Shown in pieces: positions 28,220 through 37,550 of a DNA stretch of 64,000 nucleotides (the first letter of the stretch is position 1; the number at the start of each line of letters is the position of its first letter). The notes beneath the pieces were generated by a model. The model was not told where the DNA came from. It worked only from the letters and a program-made list of their open reading frames with translations, and ran no database searches. Where the stretch lies: contig NZ_JAUMKB010000006.1 in assembly GCF_030519375.1 (NCBI RefSeq), positions 234,071-298,070 on the forward strand, given 5' to 3'. The translations under genes and the position numbers were made by a program. This DNA is from Mucilaginibacter tolerans (GTDB lineage Bacteria; Bacteroidota; Bacteroidia; Sphingobacteriales; Sphingobacteriaceae).

Positions 28220-28872
28220 GCTAATAACTTTATTTTATCGGAAGCGTGTACAAACACACCTTCCTGTTTCTTTATTGATTCATTAAACATCGCCCTGGCA
28301 ACGGTTCCAGCAGAGATGCTCCTGTATTTTTTCAGACTCCCGGCCAGCAATGGGTCGATCACTTTCATCAAGCCGATAATAAATCGTTCCATGGGCCTAG
28401 ATTTTTTTCTATCACCGGTTAGTACCGATGGTTGATAGATATGCAAACAATTCAACCCAACATGTTCAATATCCTCTTCAACCTCACCTTTCATCTTCAT
28501 GTAAAAGTTAGATGAATGGCTGTTAGCACCTATAGCTGATATCAAATGGTATTGTTCAACGCCATTTTGCGCAGCTAATTGTGCCAGCTTCAATGGATAA
28601 TCATGATCAATCTTGCGATAGACTTCGAGGTCAGGAGTCTTTTTCTTTGTCGAACCCAGGCAACAGAATACAGCATGACCTGTAATCGCAGCTGTATGAT
28701 CCCCCAGCTTATCAAAGTCAATCACCAATTGAACCAGTTGTTTATGATTGATTGGTAATTCATTGCGCACTAAAATCAGAACTTCATCATAGTAGGATTC
28801 TTGCAGCAATATATACAGCAATTTACTGCCAATTAGTCCGCTTGCTCCTGCTATTACAGCCTTGTTTGACAT
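28216..28872 (-). CDS. NAD(P)-binding atypical SDR protein
   Basis: The 218-residue product begins with a Rossmann motif AVIAGASGLIGSKLLYILL (residues 5-23), followed by AVFCCLGSTKKKTPDLEVYRKIDHDYPLKLAQLA and YHLISAIGANSHSSNFYMKMKGEVEEDI, the pattern of HTATIP2-like or YtfG-like atypical short-chain dehydrogenases. The YxxxK of the catalytic set appears as YMKMK. The substrate is unknown. It overlaps the ABC-F gene by 4 bases, so both are probably cotranscribed. Confidence 0.9.
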   Translation of the reverse strand: MSNKAVIAGASGLIGSKLLYILLQESYYDEVLILVRNELPINHKQLVQLVIDFDKLGDHTAAITGHAVFCCLGSTKKKTPDLEVYRKIDHDYPLKLAQLAAQNGVEQYHLISAIGANSHSSNFYMKMKGEVEEDIEHVGLNCLHIYQPSVLTGDRKKSRPMERFIIGLMKVIDPLLAGSLKKYRSISAGTVARAMFNESIKKQEGVFVHASDKIKLLA

Positions 28873-28967
28873 AATAAGTTCATAATTTTAGGCAAAAATA
28901 AGCAATTGTAAATTGTGGAATGAAAATTGTGTGTTTAAACATATAATTCGGAGGAAATTATTAAATC

Positions 28968-29678
28968 ATGAAGAAAACAATTCACCCTGCTAATGAGCGC
29001 GGGCACAACGACATTGGTTGGTTAAAAGCTAATTTCTCATTCAGCTTTGGGCCTTATTACAATCCTGCCAAGGTGCATTTCGGTGCATTACGCGTGTTGA
29101 ATGACGATATCATTGCCGGTGGCACGGGCTTTGGTACCCATCCGCATGACAATATGGAGATCATCACCATCCCTATTTCCGGTGCATTGGAGCATCGTGA
29201 CAGTATGGGCAACATCGGTGTGATCACTGCTGGTGAGGTACAAGTAATGTCGGCCGGAACCGGTATACAGCACTCAGAATACAATCATTCAAAAAAAGAA
29301 GATGCCAATACGCTTCAGATATGGCTTTTCCCTAAAGAAATGAACATCGAACCAAGGTATGATCAGAAAAGCTTTGTTGAGGATTTAAAGCCTAACCAGT
29401 TCACCACATTGGTATCTCCGGTAAAAGGTGGCGAGGCTTTGTGGATCAACCAGGATGCCATATTTTCCATGGGTGATTTTGAAGCTGGACAACAAGTAAA
29501 ATATGATATCCAAATACTAGGAAACGGGGCTTATATTTTTGTAATCGACGGTAAAGTAGCTGTGGAAGGTACCGATCTAAACAAAAGGGACGCTTTAGGT
29601 GTTGAAGATACAAGTTCATTTACCATTGAAACCCTAAATCAGTCACGTATATTGATCATGGAAGTACCAATGCGATAA
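28968..29678 (+). CDS. Pirin family protein (YhhW-like)
   Basis: The 236-residue product has the pirin bicupin pattern: FSFGPYYNPAKVHFGALRVLNDDII, the metal-binding GFGTHPHDNMEIITIPISGALEHRDSMGN, GEVQVMSAGTGIQHSEYNHS, and a degenerate C-terminal cupin. Bacterial YhhW-type pirins hold a metal and some degrade quercetin. There is no signal peptide. It is transcribed away from the SDR/ABC-F operon and stands 88 bases before the mla cluster. Confidence 0.95.
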   Translation: MKKTIHPANERGHNDIGWLKANFSFSFGPYYNPAKVHFGALRVLNDDIIAGGTGFGTHPHDNMEIITIPISGALEHRDSMGNIGVITAGEVQVMSAGTGIQHSEYNHSKKEDANTLQIWLFPKEMNIEPRYDQKSFVEDLKPNQFTTLVSPVKGGEALWINQDAIFSMGDFEAGQQVKYDIQILGNGAYIFVIDGKVAVEGTDLNKRDALGVEDTSSFTIETLNQSRILIMEVPMR

Positions 29679-29766
29679 GCGGGGGTATTCCCAGGGCCAG
29701 GGTTTTTGAACCGCCTGAAACAATTTAGATATCAATTGTTTATAACAGGCAACCAATCAACAACCT

Positions 29767-30543
29767 ATGGCAGAACAGGCAATACCCGGATGGAAGAAGT
29801 GGCTTGAAGGAAGCGGTGACCAGGTAATATTTTTAAAAGGCTTTTTTAGAAATGTTTTCAGGGGCGGCTTTGAGTGGTCAGAATTTGTACGGCAGTGCTA
29901 CGAAATAGGCTACAAGTCTTTTATGCTGGTCGGCACTACAGCATTTATAATGGGGTTGGTTTTAGCTTTACAGCTGAGGCCAACCCTTGTTAATTTTGGG
30001 GCTGTAAGCATGCTGCCTAAATCATTGGCAGTATCGATCGTTCGAGAGATAGGCCCCATAATTACAGCCATGATATGCGCCGGTAAAATAGGATCGGGAA
30101 TAGGGGCGGAGCTGGGCAGTATGAAGGTGACCGAGCAGATAGGTGCTATGGAGGTTTCAGGCGCTAATCCCATTCAGTATCTTGTAGTTACCAGGATATT
30201 GGCTACGACCCTTATGGTGCCTGTTTTAACGCTTCTGGGCGACGTTTTGGGTTTGTTGGGAGGATTCCTCGCTATAAATATTACCAGCAGCGTCAGTGCC
30301 ATGCTTTACTTTAATAAATGCCTCGCATCAATTGACTTCACTGACTTTCTGCCCGCCTTTATTAAAACTATATTTTTTGGGTTTGTCATCGGTTTTGTAG
30401 GATGTTATAAAGGGTACAATTCAAACCGGGGCACAGAGAGCGTTGGTCTTGCCGCCAATTCTGCAGTAGTGACAGCCTCGCTATGGATATTCGTAATTGA
30501 TGCTATCGTGGTTCAGATTAGCAGTTTACTTTTTTATCGTTAA
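29767..30543 (+). CDS. mlaE: MlaE-family lipid ABC transporter permease
   Basis: The 258-residue product has five hydrophobic segments and the MlaE signatures LALQLRPTLVNFGA, REIGPIITAMICAGKIGSGIGAELGSMKVTEQIGAMEVSGANP (about residues 90-132), and the C-terminal GCYKGYNSNRGTESVGLAANSAVV. It forms the membrane part of an MCE-type phospholipid transport system. It is followed by mlaF after 1 base and by mlaD, but no mlaB or mlaC is adjacent, a common Bacteroidota layout. Confidence 0.95.
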   Translation: MAEQAIPGWKKWLEGSGDQVIFLKGFFRNVFRGGFEWSEFVRQCYEIGYKSFMLVGTTAFIMGLVLALQLRPTLVNFGAVSMLPKSLAVSIVREIGPIITAMICAGKIGSGIGAELGSMKVTEQIGAMEVSGANPIQYLVVTRILATTLMVPVLTLLGDVLGLLGGFLAINITSSVSAMLYFNKCLASIDFTDFLPAFIKTIFFGFVIGFVGCYKGYNSNRGTESVGLAANSAVVTASLWIFVIDAIVVQISSLLFYR

Positions 30544-30544
30544 T

Positions 30545-31324
30545 ATGAAAGAGACAGAGAAAGTTTCGCAGAAGAAAGGTAATTCATCTGAAACGGTGAT
30601 TCATATCAAGGGTCTAAAAAAGTCATTTGGCGCAAATGATGTTTTAAAAAACATCAACCTTGACGTGAAAAGAGGAGAAAATGTGGTGATCCTTGGCAAA
30701 TCTGGCACGGGTAAATCAGTTACTATTCAATGTATTGTGGGGGCCCTGGTTCCCGACGGGGGTGAAGTAGAGGTTTTTGGAGAAGAAGTTGCTGCTTTAA
30801 AAGAAAAGCAATTAAAGGAATTACGCATGAAGATAGGGTTCCTGTTCCAGAGCGGAGCCTTATACGATTCCATGACCGTCAGGGAAAACCTTGAATTTCC
30901 GCTTACAAGAGTGTTGAAATTAAAAGATCAAAGCGATATAAATAACCGGGTTGAAGAAGTTCTGGAGAATGTGGGGCTGTCGGACGCTATAGACAAAATG
31001 CCATCTGACCTTTCGGGAGGAATGCGTAAGCGCGTTGGCCTGGCCAGAACATTGATCGTGAATCCTGAGATCATGCTTTATGACGAGCCCACAACAGGAC
31101 TTGACCCTATAACATCAAGGGAGATCAGTGAGCTGATCCTGCAGATGCAAAAGAAATACAAAACAACCTCTATCATCATTACGCATGATATGGAGTGCGC
31201 CGATATTACGGCCGACCGTGTAGTGATTATGAACGATGGGGAATATATAGCAGAAGGCTCAGTTGCCGAGCTTAAAAACTCAAAAGACGGGCTTGTAAGG
31301 TCATTTTTTAAATCTACATTATGA
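30545..31324 (+). CDS. mlaF: MlaF-family lipid ABC transporter ATPase
   Basis: The product (259 residues from MKETEK) has one ABC ATPase domain: Walker A GKSGTGKSV, signature DLSGGMRKRVGLAR, Walker B EIMLYDEPTTGLDP and the H-loop TSIIITHDME. GMRKR in the signature is typical of MlaF. It powers the MlaE permease. The ATG at 30545 is chosen because it lies 1 base after the mlaE stop; an upstream in-frame ATG inside mlaE would add 16 unlikely residues. Overlap with mlaD is 4 bases (ATGA). Confidence 0.95.
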   Translation: MKETEKVSQKKGNSSETVIHIKGLKKSFGANDVLKNINLDVKRGENVVILGKSGTGKSVTIQCIVGALVPDGGEVEVFGEEVAALKEKQLKELRMKIGFLFQSGALYDSMTVRENLEFPLTRVLKLKDQSDINNRVEEVLENVGLSDAIDKMPSDLSGGMRKRVGLARTLIVNPEIMLYDEPTTGLDPITSREISELILQMQKKYKTTSIIITHDMECADITADRVVIMNDGEYIAEGSVAELKNSKDGLVRSFFKSTL

Positions 31325-32103
31325 AAACAACATCAGGACAAAAAATTAAAATAGGCGTCTTCACACTGGCAGGCCTTGCTGTGCTGGTGATAGCCATTTT
31401 CCTTATCGGGAACAAGAAGGGGTTGTTTTCCAGTACATTTAATGTGCATGGGATGTTTAAAAATGTAAACGGCCTGCAGATAGGTAATAATGCCCGGTTT
31501 GCCGGCATAAACGTCGGCGTTGTAGAGGATATACAGATAGTGAACGATACAACTGTAAAAGTTGTACTAATGCTGAGTGAAGATGTAAGAAAATTCATTA
31601 AAAAGGATGCCAAACTAAGCATCGGCAGTGATGGCTTGATGGGCGATAAATTGGTAACTATATCACCCGGTGGAGGCACTAGTAACCAGGAGGTGAACAG
31701 CGGCGATCAATTGGCCGGAGTTAATCCGCTGGATGTGGATAAGATTATTAGTAAGTTCACCAAAATAGCGGATAATGCAGGTGACCTGGTGGAAGGCCTT
31801 GCATCAATCGTTAATAAGGTAAACAGCGGAAAGGGTAGCATAGGTCGTTTGCTGAACAATGATAAGATGGCCCGGAATATGGAAAATACCGTGAAACAGG
31901 CCCAAACCACCATGGCCAATGTACATAAAACGACCGGAACACTAAACGAAGACCTCAAAGCAGCCCAATCGAACTTCTTGTTGAAGGGCTTCTTCAAAAA
32001 GAAGAAAAAGCTGGAGAAGGCCCGCCAGGATTCTATCAAGAAAGTCCAGGACCAACAGAAACAGTCAGACCAACAAAAAAAGGATGACCAGCCAAAGCCA
32101 TAA
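31321..32103 (+). CDS. mlaD: MlaD/MCE-domain protein
   Basis: The 260-residue product has one N-terminal membrane helix (about residues 11-29) and an MCE domain: NVHGMFKNVNGLQIGNNARFAGINVGVVEDIQ (about residues 41-72) and IGSDGLMGDKLVTISPGG. The tail is charged, Gln/Lys-rich and likely disordered (QQKQSDQQKKDDQPKP). It is the periplasmic substrate-binding ring of the Mla-type lipid transporter and ends the operon; a hairpin follows the stop. Confidence 0.94.
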   Translation: MKTTSGQKIKIGVFTLAGLAVLVIAIFLIGNKKGLFSSTFNVHGMFKNVNGLQIGNNARFAGINVGVVEDIQIVNDTTVKVVLMLSEDVRKFIKKDAKLSIGSDGLMGDKLVTISPGGGTSNQEVNSGDQLAGVNPLDVDKIISKFTKIADNAGDLVEGLASIVNKVNSGKGSIGRLLNNDKMARNMENTVKQAQTTMANVHKTTGTLNEDLKAAQSNFLLKGFFKKKKKLEKARQDSIKKVQDQQKQSDQQKKDDQPKP

Positions 32104-32127
32104 AAAAGGCCCCGAATTTCGGAGCCT
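32103..32127 (-). terminator. Terminator after the glutathione peroxidase gene
   Basis: On the minus strand AGGCTCCGAAATTCGGGGCCT folds with one bulge and runs into six T residues 25 bases after the peroxidase stop. It also sits at the end of the convergent mlaD gene and may serve both. Confidence 0.75.
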
Positions 32128-32151
32128 CTGCAGAATATCCCGGTGAATTTA

Positions 32152-32664
32152 TTATAAATACTTAGTCAGTTCTGGAGAAAGCGGTGTAGTTTGTGAACGG
32201 AAACGGTGGATCAACTTACCGTTTTCGTCTATTAGGAATTTTTCAAAGTTCCATTTAATCTCGCCTGTAAAATCAGGATTTGGTGCTTCTGTCAGATACT
32301 TGAACAAAGGATCGATGTCGTCGCCTTTAACACTTACTTTTTGGCTCAAAGGGAAAGTAACGCCATAGTTTTTCTGGCAGAATGACTTGATTTCCAATGC
32401 ATTTCCAGGTTCTTGCTGGCCGAAATTGTTAGCAGGAAAGCCAACTACAACTACTTTGTCTTTGTATTGATCAGCCAATTTTTGCAATTCGGCATACTGA
32501 GGGGTAAAACCGCATTTTGATGCTGTATTTACGATCAACAATTTTTTGCCTTTGTATTTGGCTAACGAGAAAGCGTCGCCGTCTATGTTTTTCAGTTTGA
32601 AATCATAGACAGAAGAAGCAGGAGCGACGAATAAAAGCGTTAGAAAGATTGCTAATATTTTCAT
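32152..32664 (-). CDS. Glutathione peroxidase, exported
   Basis: The 170-residue product has a signal-peptide-like N-terminus (MKILAIFLTLLFVAPASS) and a thioredoxin-fold peroxidase domain: the peroxidatic cysteine C51 in NTASKCGFTPQ, VGFPANNFGQQEPG with the catalytic Gln, and IKWNFEKFLIDENGKL with the Trp-Asn pair. It reduces peroxides, probably with thioredoxin rather than glutathione in Bacteroidota. The leader suggests a periplasmic enzyme. Confidence 0.93.
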   Translation of the reverse strand: MKILAIFLTLLFVAPASSVYDFKLKNIDGDAFSLAKYKGKKLLIVNTASKCGFTPQYAELQKLADQYKDKVVVVGFPANNFGQQEPGNALEIKSFCQKNYGVTFPLSQKVSVKGDDIDPLFKYLTEAPNPDFTGEIKWNFEKFLIDENGKLIHRFRSQTTPLSPELTKYL

Positions 32665-32747
32665 GGTATTAAATTTTGGTTTCGCTTTAAAGTGATGAGT
32701 AAAATTACACTAATAAAACCGCAATTGACTGAAAATATCTATCGGAA

Positions 32748-33176
32748 TTATGTAAAATTTATCTGACTGAGATAATGATCTTCTTTTGCTGTCATTATCT
32801 TCTTTTTTTCTGCCGCTTTGTCCTGATAGCCAAGTAAGTGGAGGACGCCATGGATAATCACCCTATGTAGCTCATGTATCTCTCCCGAATTGAATTTTAT
32901 GGCATTTTCGCGAATACGGTCAATAGAGATAAAAATATCACCTTCGATAATTCCGTCTTTTTCTGAATTATCAAAGGTGACAATATCGGTATACGTGTCA
33001 TGATCCAAATACTGCTGGTTGATCTTCAGCAAGTATTCGTCTGAGCAGAAAATGTAGTTGAGTTCTTTAAGCTTGTAACCTTCGGCTTCAATAGCGGCTT
33101 TTACCCACTGTTTTACCGCTGTTTTATTTTTTAGTTTAAAGCTGATATCCTCTTCAAAAAAATTTATGGAGGGCAT
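32748..33176 (-). CDS. ybeY: rRNA maturation endoribonuclease YbeY
   Basis: The 142-residue product has the UPF0054 pattern: LLKINQQYLDHDTYTDIVTFDN and the zinc site HRVIIHGVLHLLGYQDK. Zinc ligands are H109 and H113, and the third position is D119 rather than His, a variant that I recall as common in Bacteroidota YbeY. It processes rRNA ends and monitors ribosomes. It starts at the stop of the upstream ATPase gene (TAATG), so the two are coupled. Confidence 0.94.
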   Translation of the reverse strand: MPSINFFEEDISFKLKNKTAVKQWVKAAIEAEGYKLKELNYIFCSDEYLLKINQQYLDHDTYTDIVTFDNSEKDGIIEGDIFISIDRIRENAIKFNSGEIHELHRVIIHGVLHLLGYQDKAAEKKKIMTAKEDHYLSQINFT

Positions 33177-33598
33177 TATATTTTAAAATGAAGTTCAACT
33201 TCATTTCCTTTTTGGTTGAATATGCACTGGTCGGCAAGCTGTTTTACAATGAAAACACCACGTCCTGTTAAGCTTTCGAGGTTTTCTTCGGCAGTTGGGT
33301 CAGGCAGGTGATCGTAATCGAATCCTTCACCCTCGTCGGTTACTGTCCATATAACACGTTTCGCATCTACTTCAGCGTTGATGATCACCTTCTTGTTTTC
33401 GTCTAATTTGTTACCATGTACAATAGCATTAATAGCAATCTCATTCAGGCAAGTCATCATATTAGCAAATGTATCTTCGCTAACATGGTGCTTATCTGCT
33501 ATCTGCTCTATTAAAAGCTCCAGCTGCGTTATGCTTTCCGGTTTGGAAGGGAGCTGTAAAGTATAAAGCTCGCTGGTTTGTACGTTCGCTTCTTGCAT
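33176..33598 (-). CDS. RsbW-like serine kinase/anti-sigma factor ATPase
   Basis: The product is a GHKL ATPase of the anti-sigma type: CLNEIAINAIVHGNKLDENKKV (N box, about residues 45-66), VTDEGEGFDYDHLPDP (G1 box) and GRGVFIVKQLADQCIFNQKGN (G2). Such proteins phosphorylate an anti-anti-sigma protein and bind an alternative sigma factor. No partner is adjacent. The start is set at the ATG at 33596-33598, directly after the stop of the DUF4175 gene; a second ATG 12 bases upstream is possible. Confidence 0.9.
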   Translation of the reverse strand: MQEANVQTSELYTLQLPSKPESITQLELLIEQIADKHHVSEDTFANMMTCLNEIAINAIVHGNKLDENKKVIINAEVDAKRVIWTVTDEGEGFDYDHLPDPTAEENLESLTGRGVFIVKQLADQCIFNQKGNEVELHFKI

Positions 33599-33599
33599 G

Positions 33600-36500
33600 T
33601 TATTTGGCATTAAGTTGATCAAAGTAAGATTTTATTTTTTGTTTATAGTACAAATTAAGTGCCGGAGATACTGTCTTAATTTGTTCGGTCTGTTTTTCTT
33701 TCGATTTTTGGTAGTCCTGCAACGCCTTAATGTATCCTGGAGGCATATCTTTCCCTACATTGCTTTCCCTTTTTTGATCCTGATCCCTTTGTTGCTGAGC
33801 TTTTTCTGCTTCAAGCATCCGGGTTTGGATCTGTTGCTGCCTCTTTAGCACTTCATCAGTTATTCGTCTGTTTACGATATCGTTCTCAGTTTGTTCCATT
33901 TCTTTTGAAATTTTATCCAAATTACCAAGACCTCCGGTACCGTTTTTATTCTCTTCTTTATTAATTTCCTGCAGCGCCTGTCTTATCATTTCCTGCTGCC
34001 TGGCCATTTTTGCCAGCTGCTCGCTCATGCCGGCCCGCTGACTTTGTGACATATTTCCACCCTGTTTTTGCAGCTGATCGCGCATCTGCTGCATGTTCTG
34101 GTTCAACTGCTGCTGCATCTTGTTTAGCTGCGATAGGGATGGCTGTTTCCCCTTTCCTTTGCCACTTTTTCCGTTCTTCATCGAATTCTGCAACTGCTCA
34201 AGCGCTTCATTCAGCATCAGTGCCAGGTTGTTCATTGATGTCATGGCATATTGCTGGTTTCTTGATGCTTCTGCCGTGCGGCGGTCGCTCAAATTTTCCA
34301 ACGACTCTTCAATGTGGCTATTTATGCTTGAGATCTCTTGGTTTACAGTCGATTGTATTTGTGGAACCCGTCGACTCAATGCATAAAGGCTGTCTTCTGC
34401 CGTTTTTAAATTGTCTTTTATGTCCTTTTGTTTTTGTGCTAATATAGCATAATTTGGATCAGTTGGGTTAGTATTTTTCAACGTTTCCATAACTTTTTCC
34501 TGATCGAATGAACTATTAACGAGATTTTTTAACAATTCGCGTAGCTGCTGCGCATCAACGTTGTTTTGTGTGTCTTCTCCCTCCTGGTTTTTATCCTCCA
34601 TCTGCTTGGCCATCTGCTGCATTTGCCTTGCGGCATCTAGCTGTGACTGAGCTGCTTTCGGCTTATTATTCTTCTGCAATTCATCAGAACTTTGGCTCAT
34701 TTGCTGATCGATTTTATGCTCTTCGCTTTTCGGATTTTCAAAATTATTTTTCTGTTCAGCACTGTCATTTTGCTTTTGCAGATCATCGAGCGACTTCTTT
34801 ACATCCTGAAAATCCTGCTTGAGCTTATCCTGCTCCTGCTGCAGTTGTTTGGTGTCAGAGCCCTGCTGTTTTGTTTGTTCAGAAAGTTTTTGCTGCTTAT
34901 CAGCTAACTGGTTCAACGTGTTAATGTTCTGATTTAATTTCTGGTCAAATTCCAGTTTTTTATACAGTTCCAGTATACGGTCGAGCTCCTTTTTCAGCGA
35001 TTTATTATCCATCTGCATCTTGGATAGCTGATCGCGCGTAAGGTCCTTTTGCTCCTGGTCCATCAGCGCCTGTAGTTTCTTCAGAAGGTCCTGGGTTTTT
35101 GGGTCGAGCACGTTATTAAACAGGTTCTCGATCTCTTTTTGCTTCTCTAAAATCTCCTTATTCTGCTGCTCATTTTCCTGGCGGTTAACCATGTTCTTTT
35201 TATTCTCTGCCTGTATATCTTTCACTAGGTTATCGAGGTCCTTTTTCTTCTGCAGCAGGTCATCTATCTGTTTCTTTTCATCAAATGATAAAGTGTTTTT
35301 ATCCAGTAACTTTTGATTCAGCTTTTGGGCATCACGCTCTACCTGAGTGGCAAGCTTAATGGCTGATTGCATTTTTTCCTTTACGGCCTGCGTGCCTTTT
35401 TCCAACTCCTCATTCAACTGCTTCTGATCCGGTACATTCAGTGTACGCTCAGGCGATCGCACCTTTTTAGGGCCGCTAACACCGTCATTATCCGCTACCT
35501 CAAAATAGTAACTCACCTGGTCGCCGGCCTTAGCGCCCAATTGCTTCATATCCCAGAAATAGAAGAAATCAGCTTGGGTTTTGCTCAGATCAGCCTTAAC
35601 AGAATGGGTTGTTTTATGCTCCGAATTTTTATCACCCGGCGCACCGATTTTATAGTTGAAGGTTAAAGAAGAAAAGCCATGATCATCCTGAATTTTTCCG
35701 TTGAAATAAAGCGCTTTGCTGCTGATAGAATCTGATTTCTCCTCAACACTTATGGCCGGCATCTCATCAGCGATCACATTGATGCGATATGAAGCCGAAT
35801 CGCCCCGGCTTACATTTTCATTTTGCGGACTGATCTTGTAAAAGGAATTTTTATATACCCTTTCGGTATGCTCAAACACGTCATCCCCTGATTTCGCCGC
35901 ATTAGAGCGGTTATTATTCATATCAAACTGGATGCCTGTAGCATTCTGCGTATGGAATTGCCATTTTACAGTAGTTCCGGCTGGAAGGGTAAGATCACCA
36001 GCATTAAGTAATTGCTCGGATTTTTTATTCAGATAAGCGGGGTAGCTTAACTGAACATCAAAATGCAGCAAAGAGGGCTTTAGGTTAACTTTTATCTCAT
36101 ATGGCAGAGATGTGAATCCATTGGCTGTTAATCGGAAAACAGTATTTTTTTGCAGATTACTGAACTGGTAATGAAAGCGGCTGATATTTTCCTTATCCAA
36201 CTTAAAAGTATTATTGGCCGTTTCTATATAAACATCCGATGGCAACTTATTCCCATCCAGTTTTAAATTCAGTTTAAAATCATCGCCCTGAACAACAGAT
36301 AGCGATTGGTTCAACACTACAAACTTAAACGGGGCCACCGGGGCAAAATACTCGTTGTGCCTGATGATCCTTTTGGTGCTTTCGGTTAGCATAGAAGGGG
36401 CCGTTAATGCAATAATGCAGATAATAGCCGCTGGAAACATGACCCATTTAAGGTATTTGGTATTCTCCTTAATATTGATGGCCGATGGAAAACTAACGGG

Positions 36501-36932
36501 TTTGAGAGTCTCGATTTTCTGATCAATGCTGGCTTCTATCAGCTCACGTTGCTGCTGGTTGCTGTCTGCCAGTTTTTTAAGCTGAAGGGTGTTCAGCAGT
36601 TTGTCGCGCACGTCTGTAAAATGTATCCCGATGATCTCAGCCGCCTGGTCATGCGTAAGGGTTTTTCCAAGTTTTAGCCAGGCCAAAAGGGAAGGAAGAA
36701 TCAACCATGCGGTTAACCCTAAATTAAGCAGGATAAAGAAGTAAAACAGGAAAGTCCTGAAGCCGGAATTGAAGTTGCCGTAGTACTCGCTAACGGTGAT
36801 AACAATGTAGGCTGAGAATATCCCAGCACCTAAAAAGATCAACCCACGAAGCAAATTGTTGAAATAATACTTGCGGATGAAAGTATCGATCTTGCTGATT
36901 AACAACTCGTAGTTTTCTGATGACCGCACCAT
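33600..36932 (-). CDS. DUF4175 family membrane/coiled-coil protein
   Basis: The product (1110 residues from MVRSSENYELL) has N-terminal membrane helices (about residues 30-55, 60-80 and one near 165-185), beta-rich periplasmic domains from about 200 to 500, and very long Gln/Lys/Glu-rich coiled coils beyond residue 500. This is the layout of Bacteroidota DUF4175 proteins, of unknown function, usually next to a small ATPase and ybeY. The upstream in-frame TTG would add seven residues, but the ATG at 36930-36932 is preferred. Confidence 0.92.
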   Translation of the reverse strand: MVRSSENYELLISKIDTFIRKYYFNNLLRGLIFLGAGIFSAYIVITVSEYYGNFNSGFRTFLFYFFILLNLGLTAWLILPSLLAWLKLGKTLTHDQAAEIIGIHFTDVRDKLLNTLQLKKLADSNQQQRELIEASIDQKIETLKPVSFPSAINIKENTKYLKWVMFPAAIICIIALTAPSMLTESTKRIIRHNEYFAPVAPFKFVVLNQSLSVVQGDDFKLNLKLDGNKLPSDVYIETANNTFKLDKENISRFHYQFSNLQKNTVFRLTANGFTSLPYEIKVNLKPSLLHFDVQLSYPAYLNKKSEQLLNAGDLTLPAGTTVKWQFHTQNATGIQFDMNNNRSNAAKSGDDVFEHTERVYKNSFYKISPQNENVSRGDSASYRINVIADEMPAISVEEKSDSISSKALYFNGKIQDDHGFSSLTFNYKIGAPGDKNSEHKTTHSVKADLSKTQADFFYFWDMKQLGAKAGDQVSYYFEVADNDGVSGPKKVRSPERTLNVPDQKQLNEELEKGTQAVKEKMQSAIKLATQVERDAQKLNQKLLDKNTLSFDEKKQIDDLLQKKKDLDNLVKDIQAENKKNMVNRQENEQQNKEILEKQKEIENLFNNVLDPKTQDLLKKLQALMDQEQKDLTRDQLSKMQMDNKSLKKELDRILELYKKLEFDQKLNQNINTLNQLADKQQKLSEQTKQQGSDTKQLQQEQDKLKQDFQDVKKSLDDLQKQNDSAEQKNNFENPKSEEHKIDQQMSQSSDELQKNNKPKAAQSQLDAARQMQQMAKQMEDKNQEGEDTQNNVDAQQLRELLKNLVNSSFDQEKVMETLKNTNPTDPNYAILAQKQKDIKDNLKTAEDSLYALSRRVPQIQSTVNQEISSINSHIEESLENLSDRRTAEASRNQQYAMTSMNNLALMLNEALEQLQNSMKNGKSGKGKGKQPSLSQLNKMQQQLNQNMQQMRDQLQKQGGNMSQSQRAGMSEQLAKMARQQEMIRQALQEINKEENKNGTGGLGNLDKISKEMEQTENDIVNRRITDEVLKRQQQIQTRMLEAEKAQQQRDQDQKRESNVGKDMPPGYIKALQDYQKSKEKQTEQIKTVSPALNLYYKQKIKSYFDQLNAK

Positions 36933-37034
36933 AATTCCAGACAAATACGCCAAATACAGCTCTAACGCAATGTAACTATCAAAATTATAACTTTTAAATG
37001 ATAATCGTGCATTTCAAAACCGGGATAACCGCTG

Positions 37035-37042
37035 TATATTTG
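37035..37042 (+). promoter_or_regulatory. Promoter -7 box of the MarR/MFS operon
   Basis: TATATTTG is an exact TAnnTTTG box 36 bases before the marR-type start codon; transcription would start near 37049. The -33 region is a weak TTTC. Confidence 0.5.
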
Positions 37043-37078
37043 TAAGGCAAACTGATAAGTTTAATTAACTATTTTACT

Positions 37079-37516
37079 ATGGCTCAATATCCTGATCTGG
37101 AACTGGCATCTGAACTGCGGACATTGTTTACCCGGTTAATAAAAAAGCTGCGCAAAGAATCGGTTTCCGGCCAACATCTTTCGCTAACCGAGCGGTCGAC
37201 AATGTCGATGCTGTATCAGCAAAAACAAATGCTGCCGAGCGAATTGGCGGCCTCTGAAAAGATCACTAACCAATCCATGTCGCAGATATTGAACCACCTG
37301 CTGGAACTAGGATACATCACCCGTACTGCCTCAGATACCGACAAACGAAAAGTGCTGATATCGCTGACCAAACCGGGTGAAGAAACCTTGCTACGCGTTC
37401 GTGCCGAGCGGGATGAATGGTTGGCAAAAGCGATAAGTGACAGCTGTGATGAAGAAGAAATAAACATGCTTAAGAAAGTGATGGGACCATTGAATAAGAT
37501 CGTCGATCACGAATAG
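37079..37516 (+). CDS. MarR-family transcriptional regulator
   Basis: The 145-residue product has the MarR winged-helix fold: SLTERSTMSMLYQQKQMLPSELAASEKITNQSMSQILNHLLELGYITRTASDTDKRKVLISLT (about residues 35-98). Such regulators repress adjacent efflux genes until a ligand binds. The MFS transporter gene follows 34 bases later, so the pair is probably one operon with autoregulation. Confidence 0.94.
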   Translation: MAQYPDLELASELRTLFTRLIKKLRKESVSGQHLSLTERSTMSMLYQQKQMLPSELAASEKITNQSMSQILNHLLELGYITRTASDTDKRKVLISLTKPGEETLLRVRAERDEWLAKAISDSCDEEEINMLKKVMGPLNKIVDHE

Positions 37517-37550
37517 AGCTTAAGCACAACAAAATCTACCAAACAAATAA

